Assembly (NCBI GenBank): GCA_949292945.1
Contig: CASFAX010000008.1
Span: 1 to 51,025, forward strand
DNA: 51,025 nucleotides
DNA from: an uncultured Bacillota bacterium
GTDB taxonomy: Bacteria > Bacillota > Clostridia > Peptostreptococcales > Anaerovoracaceae
Reading direction: 5' to 3'
Shown piece after piece: positions 16,701 through 25,187 of the stretch; the stretch's first letter is position 1, and every line of letters begins with the position of its first letter. Made by a program: the position numbers and the translations under genes. The notes under the pieces are model-generated. The model saw only the letters and a program-made list of their open reading frames with translations. It had not been told where the DNA came from and searched no databases.

Positions 16701-17500
16701 ATGTCCATAAGGGTTATCGGCTTTGTTCTGCCCAGCTCTTTTCTCGTATTGAGATATTCTTCGTATGTCCTCTGAGCCAGGGAATCTTCGAATACCACGT
16801 CATCGATTATGGTGTTGAAGGTGGTGTGACGGCAGTGGTCGGACCAATATGTGTCGATTACCTTTATTTCGGTTATGGTAGGATTTCTGTCGAGGCGTCT
16901 GAAGTACTCCTGGCAGAATTTAAGATCACCGAGGTCCATGGCAAGGCCTCTTGACTCTATCATTTCGGCAAGGCCTGCTTCGTCAAGGTCGTTAAATCCG
17001 TCAAGGATTTCGACCTCGGACGGAATTTCATATTCGGTCTTAAGGGTTTTAAACTCTCCCAGTTCGGCTTCCCTTGATTCAACCGGGTTGATTACGTAGC
17101 TCTTTATCTCGCCATACTCTGCGTCAGTTATGTCTCCTGACAGGACGTATACCTTTGCGGTTCTCACATCGGGACGCTCGCTCTTTGATATGAGCTGAAT
17201 ACATTCCGATGCGGAATTTGCTCTCTGGTCAAACTGTCCCGGCAGATACTCTACGGCAAAAACCCTGTCATTTTCGGAAGCGTCGAGAGTTCTGTACGTA
17301 TCGTCTACCTGAGGCTCTGAGAACACCGTGTTTATTACGCTCTCAAAGAGTGCTTCATCGATGTTTTCCACATCGTATCTGTTGACTATACGAAGGGTTT
17401 TCAGCCCTTTTATTCCGAGAAGTTCAATAAACTCCTTTTTCAGAGAAGCCGCCTCGTGGGCAAACAGAGGCTTTTTCTCAACGTAAATTCTGTATACCAT
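13748..17500 (-). CDS. purL: phosphoribosylformylglycinamidine synthase, single-chain PurL
   Basis: This 1250-residue large-type enzyme converts FGAR, glutamine and ATP to FGAM. The N-terminal PurS-like part and linker are followed by two AIR-synthase-type halves (for example KNETHNHPTEIEPFGGAATC and GGKDSMSG). The C-terminal glutaminase begins at VLIPVFPGTNCEYDSAKA and has its nucleophile in GICNG (C1091) and the SHGEGRF histidine and glutamate (H1158, E1160). Because the glutaminase and PurS-like regions are fused, no separate purQ or purS is needed. The length is typical of the clostridial single-chain form. It is the last gene of the operon, one base after purD. Confidence 0.97.
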   Translation of the reverse strand: MVYRIYVEKKPLFAHEAASLKKEFIELLGIKGLKTLRIVNRYDVENIDEALFESVINTVFSEPQVDDTYRTLDASENDRVFAVEYLPGQFDQRANSASECIQLISKSERPDVRTAKVYVLSGDITDAEYGEIKSYVINPVESREAELGEFKTLKTEYEIPSEVEILDGFNDLDEAGLAEMIESRGLAMDLGDLKFCQEYFRRLDRNPTITEIKVIDTYWSDHCRHTTFNTIIDDVVFEDSLAQRTYEEYLNTRKELGRTKPITLMDIGTIAAKSLKARGLLDGLDESEEINACTVKVDVKFGSETEKWLLLFKNETHNHPTEIEPFGGAATCIGGAIRDPLSGRSYVYSAMRVTGAADPLKPVSETLKGKLPQRKIVTTAAAGYSSYGNQIGLATGQVSELYHPGYVAKRMEVGAVVAAAPAENVRRERPVDGDIVILLGGRTGRDGCGGATGSSKSHTLDSLAECGAEVQKGNAPEERKLQRLFRNPEASKLIKRCNDFGAGGVSVAIGELADGLSINLNAVPKKYEGLDGTELAISESQERMAVVVGKDDADRFMELARLENLESTIVARVTAEPQLKIYWNDKAIVDISRAFLDTNGAEKHIDIEIGEPSEISERPVNEKLTEGTFGDKMKALASDLNVCSGRGLSERFDSTIGAGTVLMPFGGKYQRTPIQAMVNLISSETKNADTCSVMSYGFNPYISSASPYRGAYLAVVESVSKLIATGASFDETYLSFQEYFEKPGREPSRWGQPMAAVLGAYKAQMDLGVAAIGGKDSMSGSFEDIDVPPTLISFAVTTADASEIISPEFKEADHNVFMLTPDKDEDGLPKGEALKKLYEAVHAASAGEKIVAAYTPGYGGAAEAVMKMTLGNGTGFAFDEGISEEGVFGYSYGSFIVETGCDKCSEELASKWADAEGFTAVKLGRTTADYSLAFAGEKADMAEIERVYEDKLEGIYPCNIETSPVKEENFSYEASERYTCRVKTAKPKVLIPVFPGTNCEYDSAKAFAAAGAEPEIFVINNLTSGAVSASVEEFAERIGRSQIIFIPGGFSGGDEPDGSGKFITAFFRNGEIKEAVEDLLEKRDGLMAGICNGFQALIKLGLVPYGKIMDTDESCPTLTFNEIGRHQSKLVMTRIASNKSPWLAETKPGDIFTVPISHGEGRFIADEALIRKLAENGQIATQYVDFDGNATGDIQFNPNGSYYAIEGITSPDGRVFGKMGHSERIGKNLYKNVAGNYDMGMFRAAVKYFK

Positions 17501-17501
17501 G

Positions 17502-18776
17502 TTACTCCTCCAATGCTTTAAGGGCTTTCTGACCTATGTCTCTTCTGTAGAAGGAATTCTCAAAGAATATCTCTCCCACGGACCTGTATGCAGAAGCGAT
17601 TGCCTCCTGAAGAGTCTTTGCAGTCTCCGTAACGCCCAGCACCCTTCCGCCGCTGGTAACCAGCTTTCCGTCTTCATCGAGCTTTGCTCCGGCAACGTAT
17701 ACGTTGTTCACGTAGTCAGGGATGTTTATAGGATAACCCTTCTCGTATGAAACCGGATACCCCTTTGATGCCATAACGACGCAGCAGGCCGAATCATCGG
17801 AAAATCTCACGTCGGCCTCGTCAAGGGTACCTTCTGACACGTGAAGCATTATGTCGAAGAGGTCGCTTTCCAGAAGCGGCAGAACTACCTGAGTTTCCGG
17901 GTCTCCGAAGCGGCAGTTATACTCTATTACCTTAGGCCCGTCGTCTGTAATCATCAGACCGAAGTACAGGCAGCCCCGGAAGGTCCGGCCCTCATCCTTC
18001 ATGGCCCGGATGGTGGGCAGGAAAATTTCCTTCATGCACCGCTCCGCCACGGCGGGGGTATAGTAGGGGTTGGGGGCCACGGTGCCCATGCCGCCGGTGT
18101 TAAGGCCTCTGTCGCCGTCCATTGCCCGCTTGTGATCCATGGAAGAAACCATCGGGATTAGAGTCTTTCCGTCGGTAAAGGAGAGAACTGAAACTTCAGG
18201 GCCTGTGAGGAATTCCTCTATTACGACACAGCTTCCGCTTTCACCGAATACCTTGTCCTCCATCATGGACTTTACAGCTTTTTCTGCATCCTCCAAAGTC
18301 TCTGCGATTATAACGCCCTTGCCGAGAGCCAGGCCGTCAGCCTTGACTACTATAGGCATGTCGCAGGTTTTGAGGTAATCGAGAGCCTCGTTCATATCCG
18401 TAAAGGTTTCGTACTTAGCCGTAGGAATGCCGTACTTTTTCATAAGCTCCTTGGAGAAGGCCTTGCTTCCCTCTATTATGGCAGCCTTCTTATCGGGGCC
18501 GAAGCACGGAATGCCTTCTGCCTTCAGCATATCGACAAGTCCCATTACAAGAGGATCGTCCGGCGCAACGACGGCAAAGTCTATGGCGTTGTTCACCGCA
18601 AATTCAACTATTTTCTCAAGGTCCGTAGCCTTTATGTCCACGCATTCGGCGTCTTTTGCCATTCCGCCGTTGCCCGGCAGAGCGTATATCTTATCAACTT
18701 TGGGACTTTCCTTTATCTTCTTGATTATGGCGTGCTCTCTTCCGCCGCCGCCTACAACCATTACTTTCATCTTCAT
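17502..18776 (-). CDS. purD: phosphoribosylamine-glycine ligase
   Basis: PurD joins glycine to phosphoribosylamine with ATP to form GAR. The 424 residues show the N-terminal VVGGGGREHAI, the ATP-grasp segment VKADGLALGKGVI and the C-terminal EYNCRFGDPETQ. The ATG at 18776 is chosen because AGGAGG lies four bases upstream; longer forms would run into that site. A segment of about 60 codons (near residues 213-273, bases about 17955-18140) uses GC-rich codons, including several CGG arginines, unlike the rest of the gene, yet stays in frame and conserved. Confidence 0.95.
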   Translation of the reverse strand: MKMKVMVVGGGGREHAIIKKIKESPKVDKIYALPGNGGMAKDAECVDIKATDLEKIVEFAVNNAIDFAVVAPDDPLVMGLVDMLKAEGIPCFGPDKKAAIIEGSKAFSKELMKKYGIPTAKYETFTDMNEALDYLKTCDMPIVVKADGLALGKGVIIAETLEDAEKAVKSMMEDKVFGESGSCVVIEEFLTGPEVSVLSFTDGKTLIPMVSSMDHKRAMDGDRGLNTGGMGTVAPNPYYTPAVAERCMKEIFLPTIRAMKDEGRTFRGCLYFGLMITDDGPKVIEYNCRFGDPETQVVLPLLESDLFDIMLHVSEGTLDEADVRFSDDSACCVVMASKGYPVSYEKGYPINIPDYVNNVYVAGAKLDEDGKLVTSGGRVLGVTETAKTLQEAIASAYRSVGEIFFENSFYRRDIGQKALKALEE

Positions 18777-18803
18777 CTCGCCTCCTAAAGCCTTACGTCT
18801 CAA

Positions 18804-19988
18804 TTAGTGATGGAACAGCCTGATTCCCGTAAAGGCGGTAACCATGCCGTACTTATTGCACACTTCGAGAACGTTGTCGTCTCTCACCGATCCGCCCGGC
18901 TCGGCTATGTATGAAACTCCACTCTTTCTTGCCCTTTCGATGTTGTCGCCGAACGGAAAGAATGCGTCGCTTCCCAGCGCTACTCCTGAAATGGTGTCAA
19001 GGTATTCTCTCTTTTCCTCCGGCGTAAAAGGTTCAGGCTTTCTGGTAAAGAGCTTCTGCCACTCGCCGTCTCTCAGCACGTCGTCGCACTCGTCTCCAAG
19101 GTATACGTCTATGGCGTTATCTCTGTCGGCTCTTCCTATCTCGTCCTTAAACGGAAGGTTTATAACTATGTCGGCCTGTCTCAGATGCCAGAAGTCGGCC
19201 TTGTTTCCTGCCAGCCTGGTGCAGTGGATTCTGGACTGCTGTCCCGCTCCCACGCCTATTGCCTGACCGTCAACGGCGTAAGCTACGGAATTGGACTGGG
19301 TGTACTTAAGGGTTATGAGAGCAACGATAAGGTCGCGAACAGCAGTTTCAGGAAGATTCTTGTTTTCCGTCACTATGTTCTTAAGATCGTCAGCCGTAAT
19401 TATCTTATCGTTTCTGTTCTGGCAGAAGGTGATTCCGAATACCTGCTTCTTCTCTTCAGCCTCCGGCACGTAATCCGGGTCTATCTGAACGATGTTATAG
19501 TTTCCCTTCTTCTTCGACTTTAAAATCTCGAGAGCTTCGTCAGTATATCCCGGCGCTATGATTCCGTCGGATACCTCCCGCTTTAATATCATTGCAGTAG
19601 TCTTATCGCAGGTGTCGCTTAAGGCCACCCAGTCGCCGAAAGAAGACATTCTGTCCGTACCTCTTGCTCTTGCATAGGCAGTTGCAACAGGCGAATCGTC
19701 AAGGCCTTCTATATCGTCCACAAAACATGCCTTCTTCAGAACGTCGTTCATTGGAACTGCAACGGCTGCCGACGTAGGGCTTACGTGCTTGAAAGAAGTT
19801 GCGGCAGGCATCTTAAGGCTTTCCTTAAGTTCCCTTACCAGCTGCCAGCTGTTAAAGGCATCCAGGAAGTTTATGTATCCGGGACGGCCGTTTAAAATGG
19901 ATATCGGAAGATCGCCTCCCTTTTCCATAAATATCTTCGCCGGCTTCTGATTGGGATTGCAGCCGTACTTTAGTTCAAATTCTTTCAT
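18804..19988 (-). CDS. purH: stand-alone AICAR transformylase (PurH-type, no cyclohydrolase domain)
   Basis: The 394-residue protein corresponds to the transformylase part of PurH, converting AICAR and 10-formyl-THF to FAICAR. The catalytic Lys-His pair is seen in TSFKHVSP (K67, H68). GRPGYINFLDAFNSW, RARGTDRMSSFGDWVALSD and the C-terminal SDAFFPFGDNIERA are family blocks. The N-terminal MGS-like IMP cyclohydrolase domain of normal bifunctional PurH (about 200 residues) is absent and is supplied by the neighbouring PurO-type gene. It lies three bases from that gene. Confidence 0.9.
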   Translation of the reverse strand: MKEFELKYGCNPNQKPAKIFMEKGGDLPISILNGRPGYINFLDAFNSWQLVRELKESLKMPAATSFKHVSPTSAAVAVPMNDVLKKACFVDDIEGLDDSPVATAYARARGTDRMSSFGDWVALSDTCDKTTAMILKREVSDGIIAPGYTDEALEILKSKKKGNYNIVQIDPDYVPEAEEKKQVFGITFCQNRNDKIITADDLKNIVTENKNLPETAVRDLIVALITLKYTQSNSVAYAVDGQAIGVGAGQQSRIHCTRLAGNKADFWHLRQADIVINLPFKDEIGRADRDNAIDVYLGDECDDVLRDGEWQKLFTRKPEPFTPEEKREYLDTISGVALGSDAFFPFGDNIERARKSGVSYIAEPGGSVRDDNVLEVCNKYGMVTAFTGIRLFHH

Positions 19989-19991
19989 GTC

Positions 19992-20735
19992 TTACGCCTC
20001 CTGACCGTATTTGTTTATAAGCCTGTCTTCGTATTCTCCGCTGTCAATATCAGTGTATCTCACGTATAGGGAGATTCTGTTTTCAGCATCCAGATTGTCC
20101 CATATGTCACAGGTGAACTCATCTATGTCGTCGGAAACGGTTACCAGCTCCGGATCTGCCGTAAACGTAGGAATCGGGCTTCCGTCGCACATGTAGGTGT
20201 GAATAAACCTTCCCTCGCCGGCAATAGCCTCGTAGTTATAGAAGAATCTGCTGCACGCCGTCCCTTCGGAATCGGCGCTCTTTAAAATGCTCAGCTTGAA
20301 CCTTAAAGGCTCATCTGCGCATTTTGAGCCGTTTAAACCTATGAGTCCGCTTATTCTCGGCGTCCAATTAGGATAATCAGGCTCGAAGGTTCTCGTCATT
20401 AGAGCATCCTCAAAGCTCTTTCCGTGAGCCATGAAGTCGTAAACGGTATCTGTCTGGTCCCCGTTGGTGACGATTATGGAATCTCCGTAAATTCTTACCG
20501 GGTAGTATATGATCAGGCTTGGATCTTCCACCTTTGACGGGTCGTAAGGGAGGATTTTGATATTTCTTCCATCTTTGATGAAAATCCTGTTTCTGCTGTT
20601 GGCGCTTCTTCCCATGATGAAATAGGCGCATACAGCCTTTGTCCCGTCAGGAGTAAGGCCAATCGCGATGCCTCTTCCAACGTAGGAATTTCCTTTAATT
20701 CTTTCACCAATGGATTTCTTTCCGTATATGTTCAT
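19992..20735 (-). CDS. purO: PurO-type IMP cyclohydrolase
   Basis: The 247 residues match the archaeal-type IMP cyclohydrolase family (IMP_cyclohyd), which closes FAICAR to IMP without relation to the PurH cyclohydrolase domain. Diagnostic stretches are SYVGRGIAIGLTPDG, YFIMGRSANSRNRIF and NWTPRISGLI. The ATG follows the purN stop directly, and the stop lies three bases before the transformylase gene. The position between purN and the transformylase gene, together with that protein's missing cyclohydrolase domain, makes the assignment strong. Confidence 0.9.
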   Translation of the reverse strand: MNIYGKKSIGERIKGNSYVGRGIAIGLTPDGTKAVCAYFIMGRSANSRNRIFIKDGRNIKILPYDPSKVEDPSLIIYYPVRIYGDSIIVTNGDQTDTVYDFMAHGKSFEDALMTRTFEPDYPNWTPRISGLIGLNGSKCADEPLRFKLSILKSADSEGTACSRFFYNYEAIAGEGRFIHTYMCDGSPIPTFTADPELVTVSDDIDEFTCDIWDNLDAENRISLYVRYTDIDSGEYEDRLINKYGQEA

Positions 20736-21320
20736 TTAAATCTCACCTTTCAGTATCCGCAAGCTTACGCTTTCCACTGCCGCAGGAAGAAGAATCCATT
20801 CAGCTTCTTCCATGACGCGCTTCTGTAAAATCTCCGGGGTGTCGCCGTCCATTACGTCCACCGCCTTCTGGTAGATGATCCTTCCGCCGTCGGGTATTTC
20901 GTTGACAAAGTGGACTGTCGCTCCGGTAACCTTTACCCCGTAGTCGAGGGCCTTCTCGTGAACGTGAAGTCCGTAGCAGCCTTTGCCGCAGAAGGATGGA
21001 ATGAGAGAAGGATGGACGTTGATTATCCTGTTTTCGTAGTGCCTGATGAAATCGGCGCTCAAAATCTTCAGAAAGCCCGCCAGGACGATAAGCTCGATTT
21101 TATCCTCTTTGAGCTTTTCGAGGAGTTCTCCTTCGTCTTTAAACACAAAGCCGGGTATACCTGCATTTTTCGCCCGCTCAAGGGCGTATGCGTCCCCTTT
21201 GTTTGAAGCGACCAGTGCTATTTCGGCAGACTTTATCTTTCCCGAAGATACGGCGTCGATTATGGCCTGAAGGTTGGTTCCACCTCCCGACACGAGAACT
21301 GCGGTTTTCACCTTCAGCAT
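20736..21320 (-). CDS. purN: phosphoribosylglycinamide formyltransferase
   Basis: PurN transfers formyl from 10-formyl-THF to GAR. The 194 residues show VSGGGTNLQAIIDAV at the N terminus, VLAGFLKILS, and the catalytic region INVHPSLIPSFCGKGCYGLHVH with the conserved Asn and His, then GATVHFVNEIPDGG. The usual HPSLLPKFPG motif is replaced by HPSLIPSFCG, a variant seen in clostridia. Its start overlaps the purM stop by seven bases. Confidence 0.95.
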   Translation of the reverse strand: MLKVKTAVLVSGGGTNLQAIIDAVSSGKIKSAEIALVASNKGDAYALERAKNAGIPGFVFKDEGELLEKLKEDKIELIVLAGFLKILSADFIRHYENRIINVHPSLIPSFCGKGCYGLHVHEKALDYGVKVTGATVHFVNEIPDGGRIIYQKAVDVMDGDTPEILQKRVMEEAEWILLPAAVESVSLRILKGEI

Positions 21321-22351
21321 ATGGTCACGCCCTCTCCCTTTACCGTCCTGCCGAGGATGTATGCGTCTTCTCCCGCGTCTTTAAGAACACCTATGGCAGC
21401 TTCCGCATCTTCAGGGGAAACGATTACCGTCATGCCCACGCCCATGTTGAATGTGTTGAACATATCCCTTTCAGGAATGTTTCCGGTCTTTGCGATAAGG
21501 TCAAATACAGGAAGAACGCGAACGTCATCTCTCTTTATCTCAGCGCCTATTCCCTCCGGCAGGCTTCTCGGAATGTTCTCGTAGAATCCGCCGCCTGTAA
21601 TGTGAGCGATGGATTTTACCTTTACCTTTTCAAGAAGTGCCTTTACAGCCTTTACGTATATTCTGGTAGGGGTGAGAAGTGTCTCGCCCAGAGACTTTCC
21701 TCCCAGCTCCTCCAGTGGTTTCTTTATGTCGCTGTTTTCAACGTCGAAGACCTTTCTCACCAGGGAGAATCCGTTGGAGTGAACTCCCGAGGAAGGAAGA
21801 GCTATGATTACGTCTCCCTCTTTTACGGAAGTCTTGTCGAGGATTTTCGCCTTATCGACAACTCCTACGGCAAAACCTGCAAGATCGTATTCGTCTTCGG
21901 GATAAAATCCCGGCATTTCGGCAGTTTCTCCGCCGGTAAGGGCTGCTTCCGACTGAACGCAGCCTTCTGCAACTCCGCTCACTATCTGCGCTATCTTTTC
22001 AGGATAGTTCTTTCCGCACGCTATGTAATCCAGAAAGAACAGAGGCTTTGCTCCCGCACAGATTATGTCGTTTACGCACATGGCCACGCAGTCTATTCCC
22101 ACCGTGTCGTGCTTATCCATGAGAAACGCCATCCTCAGCTTCGTGCCCACTCCGTCGGTTCCGGCAACGAGAACGGGATTTTCTATTCCCGTCATATCAA
22201 GCTCAAAGAGGCCGCCGAAGCCGCCTATATCCGAAGTGTTGCCGAACACCATGGTTTTCGCTATGTGGCTCTTCATCAGCTCCACAGCCTTATATCCCGC
22301 AGTAATATCCACACCGGCAGCTTTATAGCTTTCACTGAAGCTTTTTTCCAT
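21314..22351 (-). CDS. purM: phosphoribosylformylglycinamidine cyclo-ligase
   Basis: PurM converts FGAM to AIR with ATP. The 345 residues include AGVDITAGYKAVELMK, ATP-binding GGFGGLFEL, VAGTDGVGTKL, the DxxAMCVNDI region and LTGGETAEMPGFY. The ATG at 22351 is used because AAAGGAG lies eight bases upstream; the in-frame GTG at 22369 overlaps that site. It overlaps purN by seven bases. Confidence 0.96.
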   Translation of the reverse strand: MEKSFSESYKAAGVDITAGYKAVELMKSHIAKTMVFGNTSDIGGFGGLFELDMTGIENPVLVAGTDGVGTKLRMAFLMDKHDTVGIDCVAMCVNDIICAGAKPLFFLDYIACGKNYPEKIAQIVSGVAEGCVQSEAALTGGETAEMPGFYPEDEYDLAGFAVGVVDKAKILDKTSVKEGDVIIALPSSGVHSNGFSLVRKVFDVENSDIKKPLEELGGKSLGETLLTPTRIYVKAVKALLEKVKVKSIAHITGGGFYENIPRSLPEGIGAEIKRDDVRVLPVFDLIAKTGNIPERDMFNTFNMGVGMTVIVSPEDAEAAIGVLKDAGEDAYILGRTVKGEGVTIC

Positions 22352-22372
22352 TTTTACGGCTCCTTTCACCTG

Positions 22373-23818
22373 CTATTCCTTATCTCTGTCCCTGTTTTCG
22401 CTTATCTTCTTCTCAAATCTGTTCTTATGGGTAACGGCAGGAACTTCCGTAGGATAATTTCCGCTGAAGCAGCTGTCGCAGTATCCTTCGCCCGGCGTGC
22501 TTCCTATGAGCATGTAGAGGTGATCAACGCTCAGGTAACCTACGCTGTCCGCTCCTACGACTCCTGCAATTTCGGAAAGCTCATACTTGCATGCGATGAG
22601 ATTTTCCCTGGAATCGATGTCCGTTCCGTAGTAGCACGGATTTGTAAACGGAGGAGCTGACGACCTCACGTGAACCTCCGTGGCCCCTGCCTCTCTCAGA
22701 AGGCTTACTATTCTGGTTATGGTGGTTCCCCTTACGATGGAATCGTCGACGAGAACCACTCTCTTTCCCTTGACGGTTTCAGCCAGAACGTTAAGTTTTA
22801 TCCTCACCTTGTCCTCTCTCGTCTTCTGTCCCGGAGCGATAAAGGTTCTTCCTATGTACTTGTTCTTTATGAAGCCGGTACCGTAAGGAATTCCAGACTG
22901 CTTTGCGTATCCCATGGCCGCTGAAATTCCCGAATCAGGTACTCCTATTACGACGTCGGCCTGAACAGGATGCTCCATTGCAAGGCAGGCCCCCGCCTTC
23001 ATTCTTGCTTCATGGACGCTGACGCCGTCTACTACGGAGTCAGGACGGGCAAAATAGATGTACTCGAAAATGCAGAGCTTTCCAGGCGCAGTATTGCAGT
23101 GATCCTTTATGGATCTGATTCCGTCCTTTTCAAATATGAGAATTTCTCCCGGCTCTATGTCCCTTACGTACTTTGCGCTTACTGAGTCGAGAGCGCAGGT
23201 TTCCGATGCGACGATGTACGTTCCGTCGGAGGTAACGCCGTAGCACAGAGGTCTGAATCCGTGAGGGTCCCTTACCGCTATAAGCTTTGCCGGGCTCATC
23301 ACAACGAGGGAGTAGGCGCCCTTTATCTTATCCATGGTCTTATTTATGGCAGACTCTATGGAATCAGACGATATGCGCTCCTTGGTTATGATGTATGAGA
23401 TTACTTCGGTGTCGCTGGTGGTGTGGAAAATGGATCCGGCAAGCTCCAGCTCCTGTCTCAGCTCGTAGGAGTTGACCAGATTTCCGTTATGGGCGAGAGC
23501 CATTCTTCCCTTGTGATGGTTTATTACGATAGGCTGGGAGTTAAGCCTGTCGCTTGCTCCCGTGGTGCCGTATCTTACGTGACCTACAGCCATGTTTCCC
23601 AGGCCCAGGTTTTCGAGGATCTCAGGGGTGAACACGTCGTTCACCAGTCCGCTGTCCTTGTAGTAGTTGAATACTCCGTCATCGTTTACTACTATACCGC
23701 AGCTCTCCTGACCTCTGTGCTGAAGAGCGAAAAGTCCGTAATAAGTGGTGCTTGCCACGTTCTGTCTTTCGGCGCCGAACACTCCGAATACGCCGCATTC
23801 TTCTCTTAAACTGCTCAT
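22373..23818 (-). CDS. purF: amidophosphoribosyltransferase
   Basis: PurF makes phosphoribosylamine from PRPP and glutamine, the committed step. The 481-residue protein has a short propeptide (MSSLREE) whose removal exposes the catalytic cysteine in CGVFGVFG (C8). The Ntn domain shows GHVRYGTTGASD and HNGNLVN. The PRPP site is VVLVDDSIVRGTT. The C terminus has a CDSC pair and other cysteines, fitting the Bacillus-type enzyme with a [4Fe-4S] cluster. It lies between purC and purM. Confidence 0.96.
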   Translation of the reverse strand: MSSLREECGVFGVFGAERQNVASTTYYGLFALQHRGQESCGIVVNDDGVFNYYKDSGLVNDVFTPEILENLGLGNMAVGHVRYGTTGASDRLNSQPIVINHHKGRMALAHNGNLVNSYELRQELELAGSIFHTTSDTEVISYIITKERISSDSIESAINKTMDKIKGAYSLVVMSPAKLIAVRDPHGFRPLCYGVTSDGTYIVASETCALDSVSAKYVRDIEPGEILIFEKDGIRSIKDHCNTAPGKLCIFEYIYFARPDSVVDGVSVHEARMKAGACLAMEHPVQADVVIGVPDSGISAAMGYAKQSGIPYGTGFIKNKYIGRTFIAPGQKTREDKVRIKLNVLAETVKGKRVVLVDDSIVRGTTITRIVSLLREAGATEVHVRSSAPPFTNPCYYGTDIDSRENLIACKYELSEIAGVVGADSVGYLSVDHLYMLIGSTPGEGYCDSCFSGNYPTEVPAVTHKNRFEKKISENRDRDKE

Positions 23819-23844
23819 ATCTTTTCTTTCTCCCGTTTATACTG

Positions 23845-24561
23845 CTATTCGCCTAAAAGTCTCTTTCTCACCTCGGCATATGCCCCTTCAACGTTGCCCA
23901 GATCTCTTCTGAATCTGTCCTTATCCAGCTTTTCGCCGGTCTTTGCATCCCAGAACCTGCATGTGTCAGGGGAAATCTCGTCCGCAAGAACGATAGTTCC
24001 GTCGGAAGTCTTTCCGAACTCCAGCTTGAAGTCGATAAGGTCGATTCCCACTTCAGCAAGGTACTTTGTAAGTATGTCGTTTATCTTAAGAGCGTAGTTT
24101 TTAATGGTTTCAAGTTCTTCTTCGGTAGCGTATCCCATGGCGAGAATGTGATAATCGTTTACCATCGGATCTCCCAGATCGTCGTCCTTGTAGCAGAACT
24201 CGAGAACCGTCTTCGGCATTCTGTAGCCTTCCTCAAGGCCCAGTCTCTTTGCAAGTGATCCTGCCGCAACGTTTCTGGCTATAACCTCCAGAGGAACGAT
24301 GGATACTCTCTTGACAACTGTCTCTCTGTCGTTAAGCTCCTCGACAAAGTGTGTAGGTATGCCCTTTTCCTCCAGCATCTTCATAAGGTAGTTGGTAACT
24401 CTGTTGTTGATGGCTCCCTTACCTAAGATGGTTCCCTTCTTCTGGCCGTTGAAAGCGGTAGCATCGTCCTTATAGGAAACTATGCAGAGTTCCGGATCGT
24501 CCGTCGCATATACCTTCTTTGCCTTTCCTTCGTACATCTGTTCTCTTTTTTCTACACTCAT
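23845..24561 (-). CDS. purC: SAICAR synthetase
   Basis: PurC ligates aspartate to CAIR. The 238 residues begin with [15 protein letters not shown] and include [29 protein letters not shown] and [12 protein letters not shown], all family signatures. The ribosome binding site AGGAGG lies upstream of the ATG. It is the second gene of the operon; purB, needed for the next step, is not in the window. Confidence 0.97.
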   Translation of the reverse strand: MSVEKREQMYEGKAKKVYATDDPELCIVSYKDDATAFNGQKKGTILGKGAINNRVTNYLMKMLEEKGIPTHFVEELNDRETVVKRVSIVPLEVIARNVAAGSLAKRLGLEEGYRMPKTVLEFCYKDDDLGDPMVNDYHILAMGYATEEELETIKNYALKINDILTKYLAEVGIDLIDFKLEFGKTSDGTIVLADEISPDTCRFWDAKTGEKLDKDRFRRDLGNVEGAYAEVRKRLLGE

Positions 24562-24595
24562 TTTCTTTTCCTCCTGGTAAATATGTGATTAAACA

Positions 24596-25090
24596 TTATC
24601 TGTTGAACTTATCTTCGATATCCGCGTTCTTTGAAAGAACCTTCTCTGCGGCTGCCTTTCTCTGTCCGTCCAGCTTTGCGGCAAGATCCGCATCTTCAAC
24701 TGCCAGAATCTGCGCAGCCAGAAGAGCCGCATTCTGCGCCCCGTCTATTGCGACGGTTGCAACGGGAATTCCTCCCGGCATCTGAACCGTCGAAAGAAGC
24801 GCATCCAGACCGTCGAGAGTCGATGATTTTACCGGAATTCCGATAACCGGAAGCGTGGTCGACGCCGCAATAGAGCCTGCGAGATGAGCCGCCTTTCCGG
24901 CTGCCGCTATTATGGCTCCGAAACCGTTTTCCCTGGCTTTCTCGGTAAATTCCTTCACCTGTACCGGCGTTCTGTGGGCCGAATATACGTGAACCTCATA
25001 TGGTATTTCCAGCTCAGCCAGCTGATTTATGGCTTTTTCCACTACAGGAAGATCGCTGTCGCTTCCCATTATGATTCCTATTTTTTTCAT
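24596..25090 (-). CDS. purE: N5-CAIR mutase (class I PurE)
   Basis: The 164 residues show GSDSDLPVVEKA, YSAHRTP, AAAGKAAHLAG, STVQMPGGIPVATVAI and NAALLAAQIL, typical of the class I octameric enzyme that needs PurK to supply N5-CAIR. No purK is present here; it may lie elsewhere. It is the first gene of the operon and sits behind a leader with alternative hairpins. The ATG has GGAGG at good spacing. Confidence 0.95.
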   Translation of the reverse strand: MKKIGIIMGSDSDLPVVEKAINQLAELEIPYEVHVYSAHRTPVQVKEFTEKARENGFGAIIAAAGKAAHLAGSIAASTTLPVIGIPVKSSTLDGLDALLSTVQMPGGIPVATVAIDGAQNAALLAAQILAVEDADLAAKLDGQRKAAAEKVLSKNADIEDKFNR

Positions 25091-25121
25091 CTTTATCCTC
25101 CATTTTCAAAAAACACTCATA

Positions 25122-25173
25122 GCCTGCAGATTTTGCGCTAAAAAAGCAGGCATAATAAATTTATCACACCTGC
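25122..25173 (-). promoter_or_regulatory. purE leader with mutually exclusive hairpins
   Basis: Reading the minus strand, GCAGG (25173-25169) can pair with CCTGC in the GCCTGC segment (25151-25146), making a hairpin followed at once by six T residues (25145-25140). The same GCCTGC can instead pair with GCAGGC (25127-25122) downstream. This is the geometry of a terminator competing with an antiterminator. I recognise no known aptamer upstream. Confidence 0.45.
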
Positions 25174-25187
25174 ACCTTAAGTTCAAT

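Noticed and set aside
21188-22660. 490-codon open frame opposite purM and purF
   Set aside because: It mirrors the codon bias of the real genes on the other strand, has no ribosome binding site and gives no protein-like family pattern.
24596-25090. Class II PurE that would not need PurK
   Set aside because: The sequence has class I signatures (SAHRTP, AAHLAG); the missing purK is more simply located outside the window.
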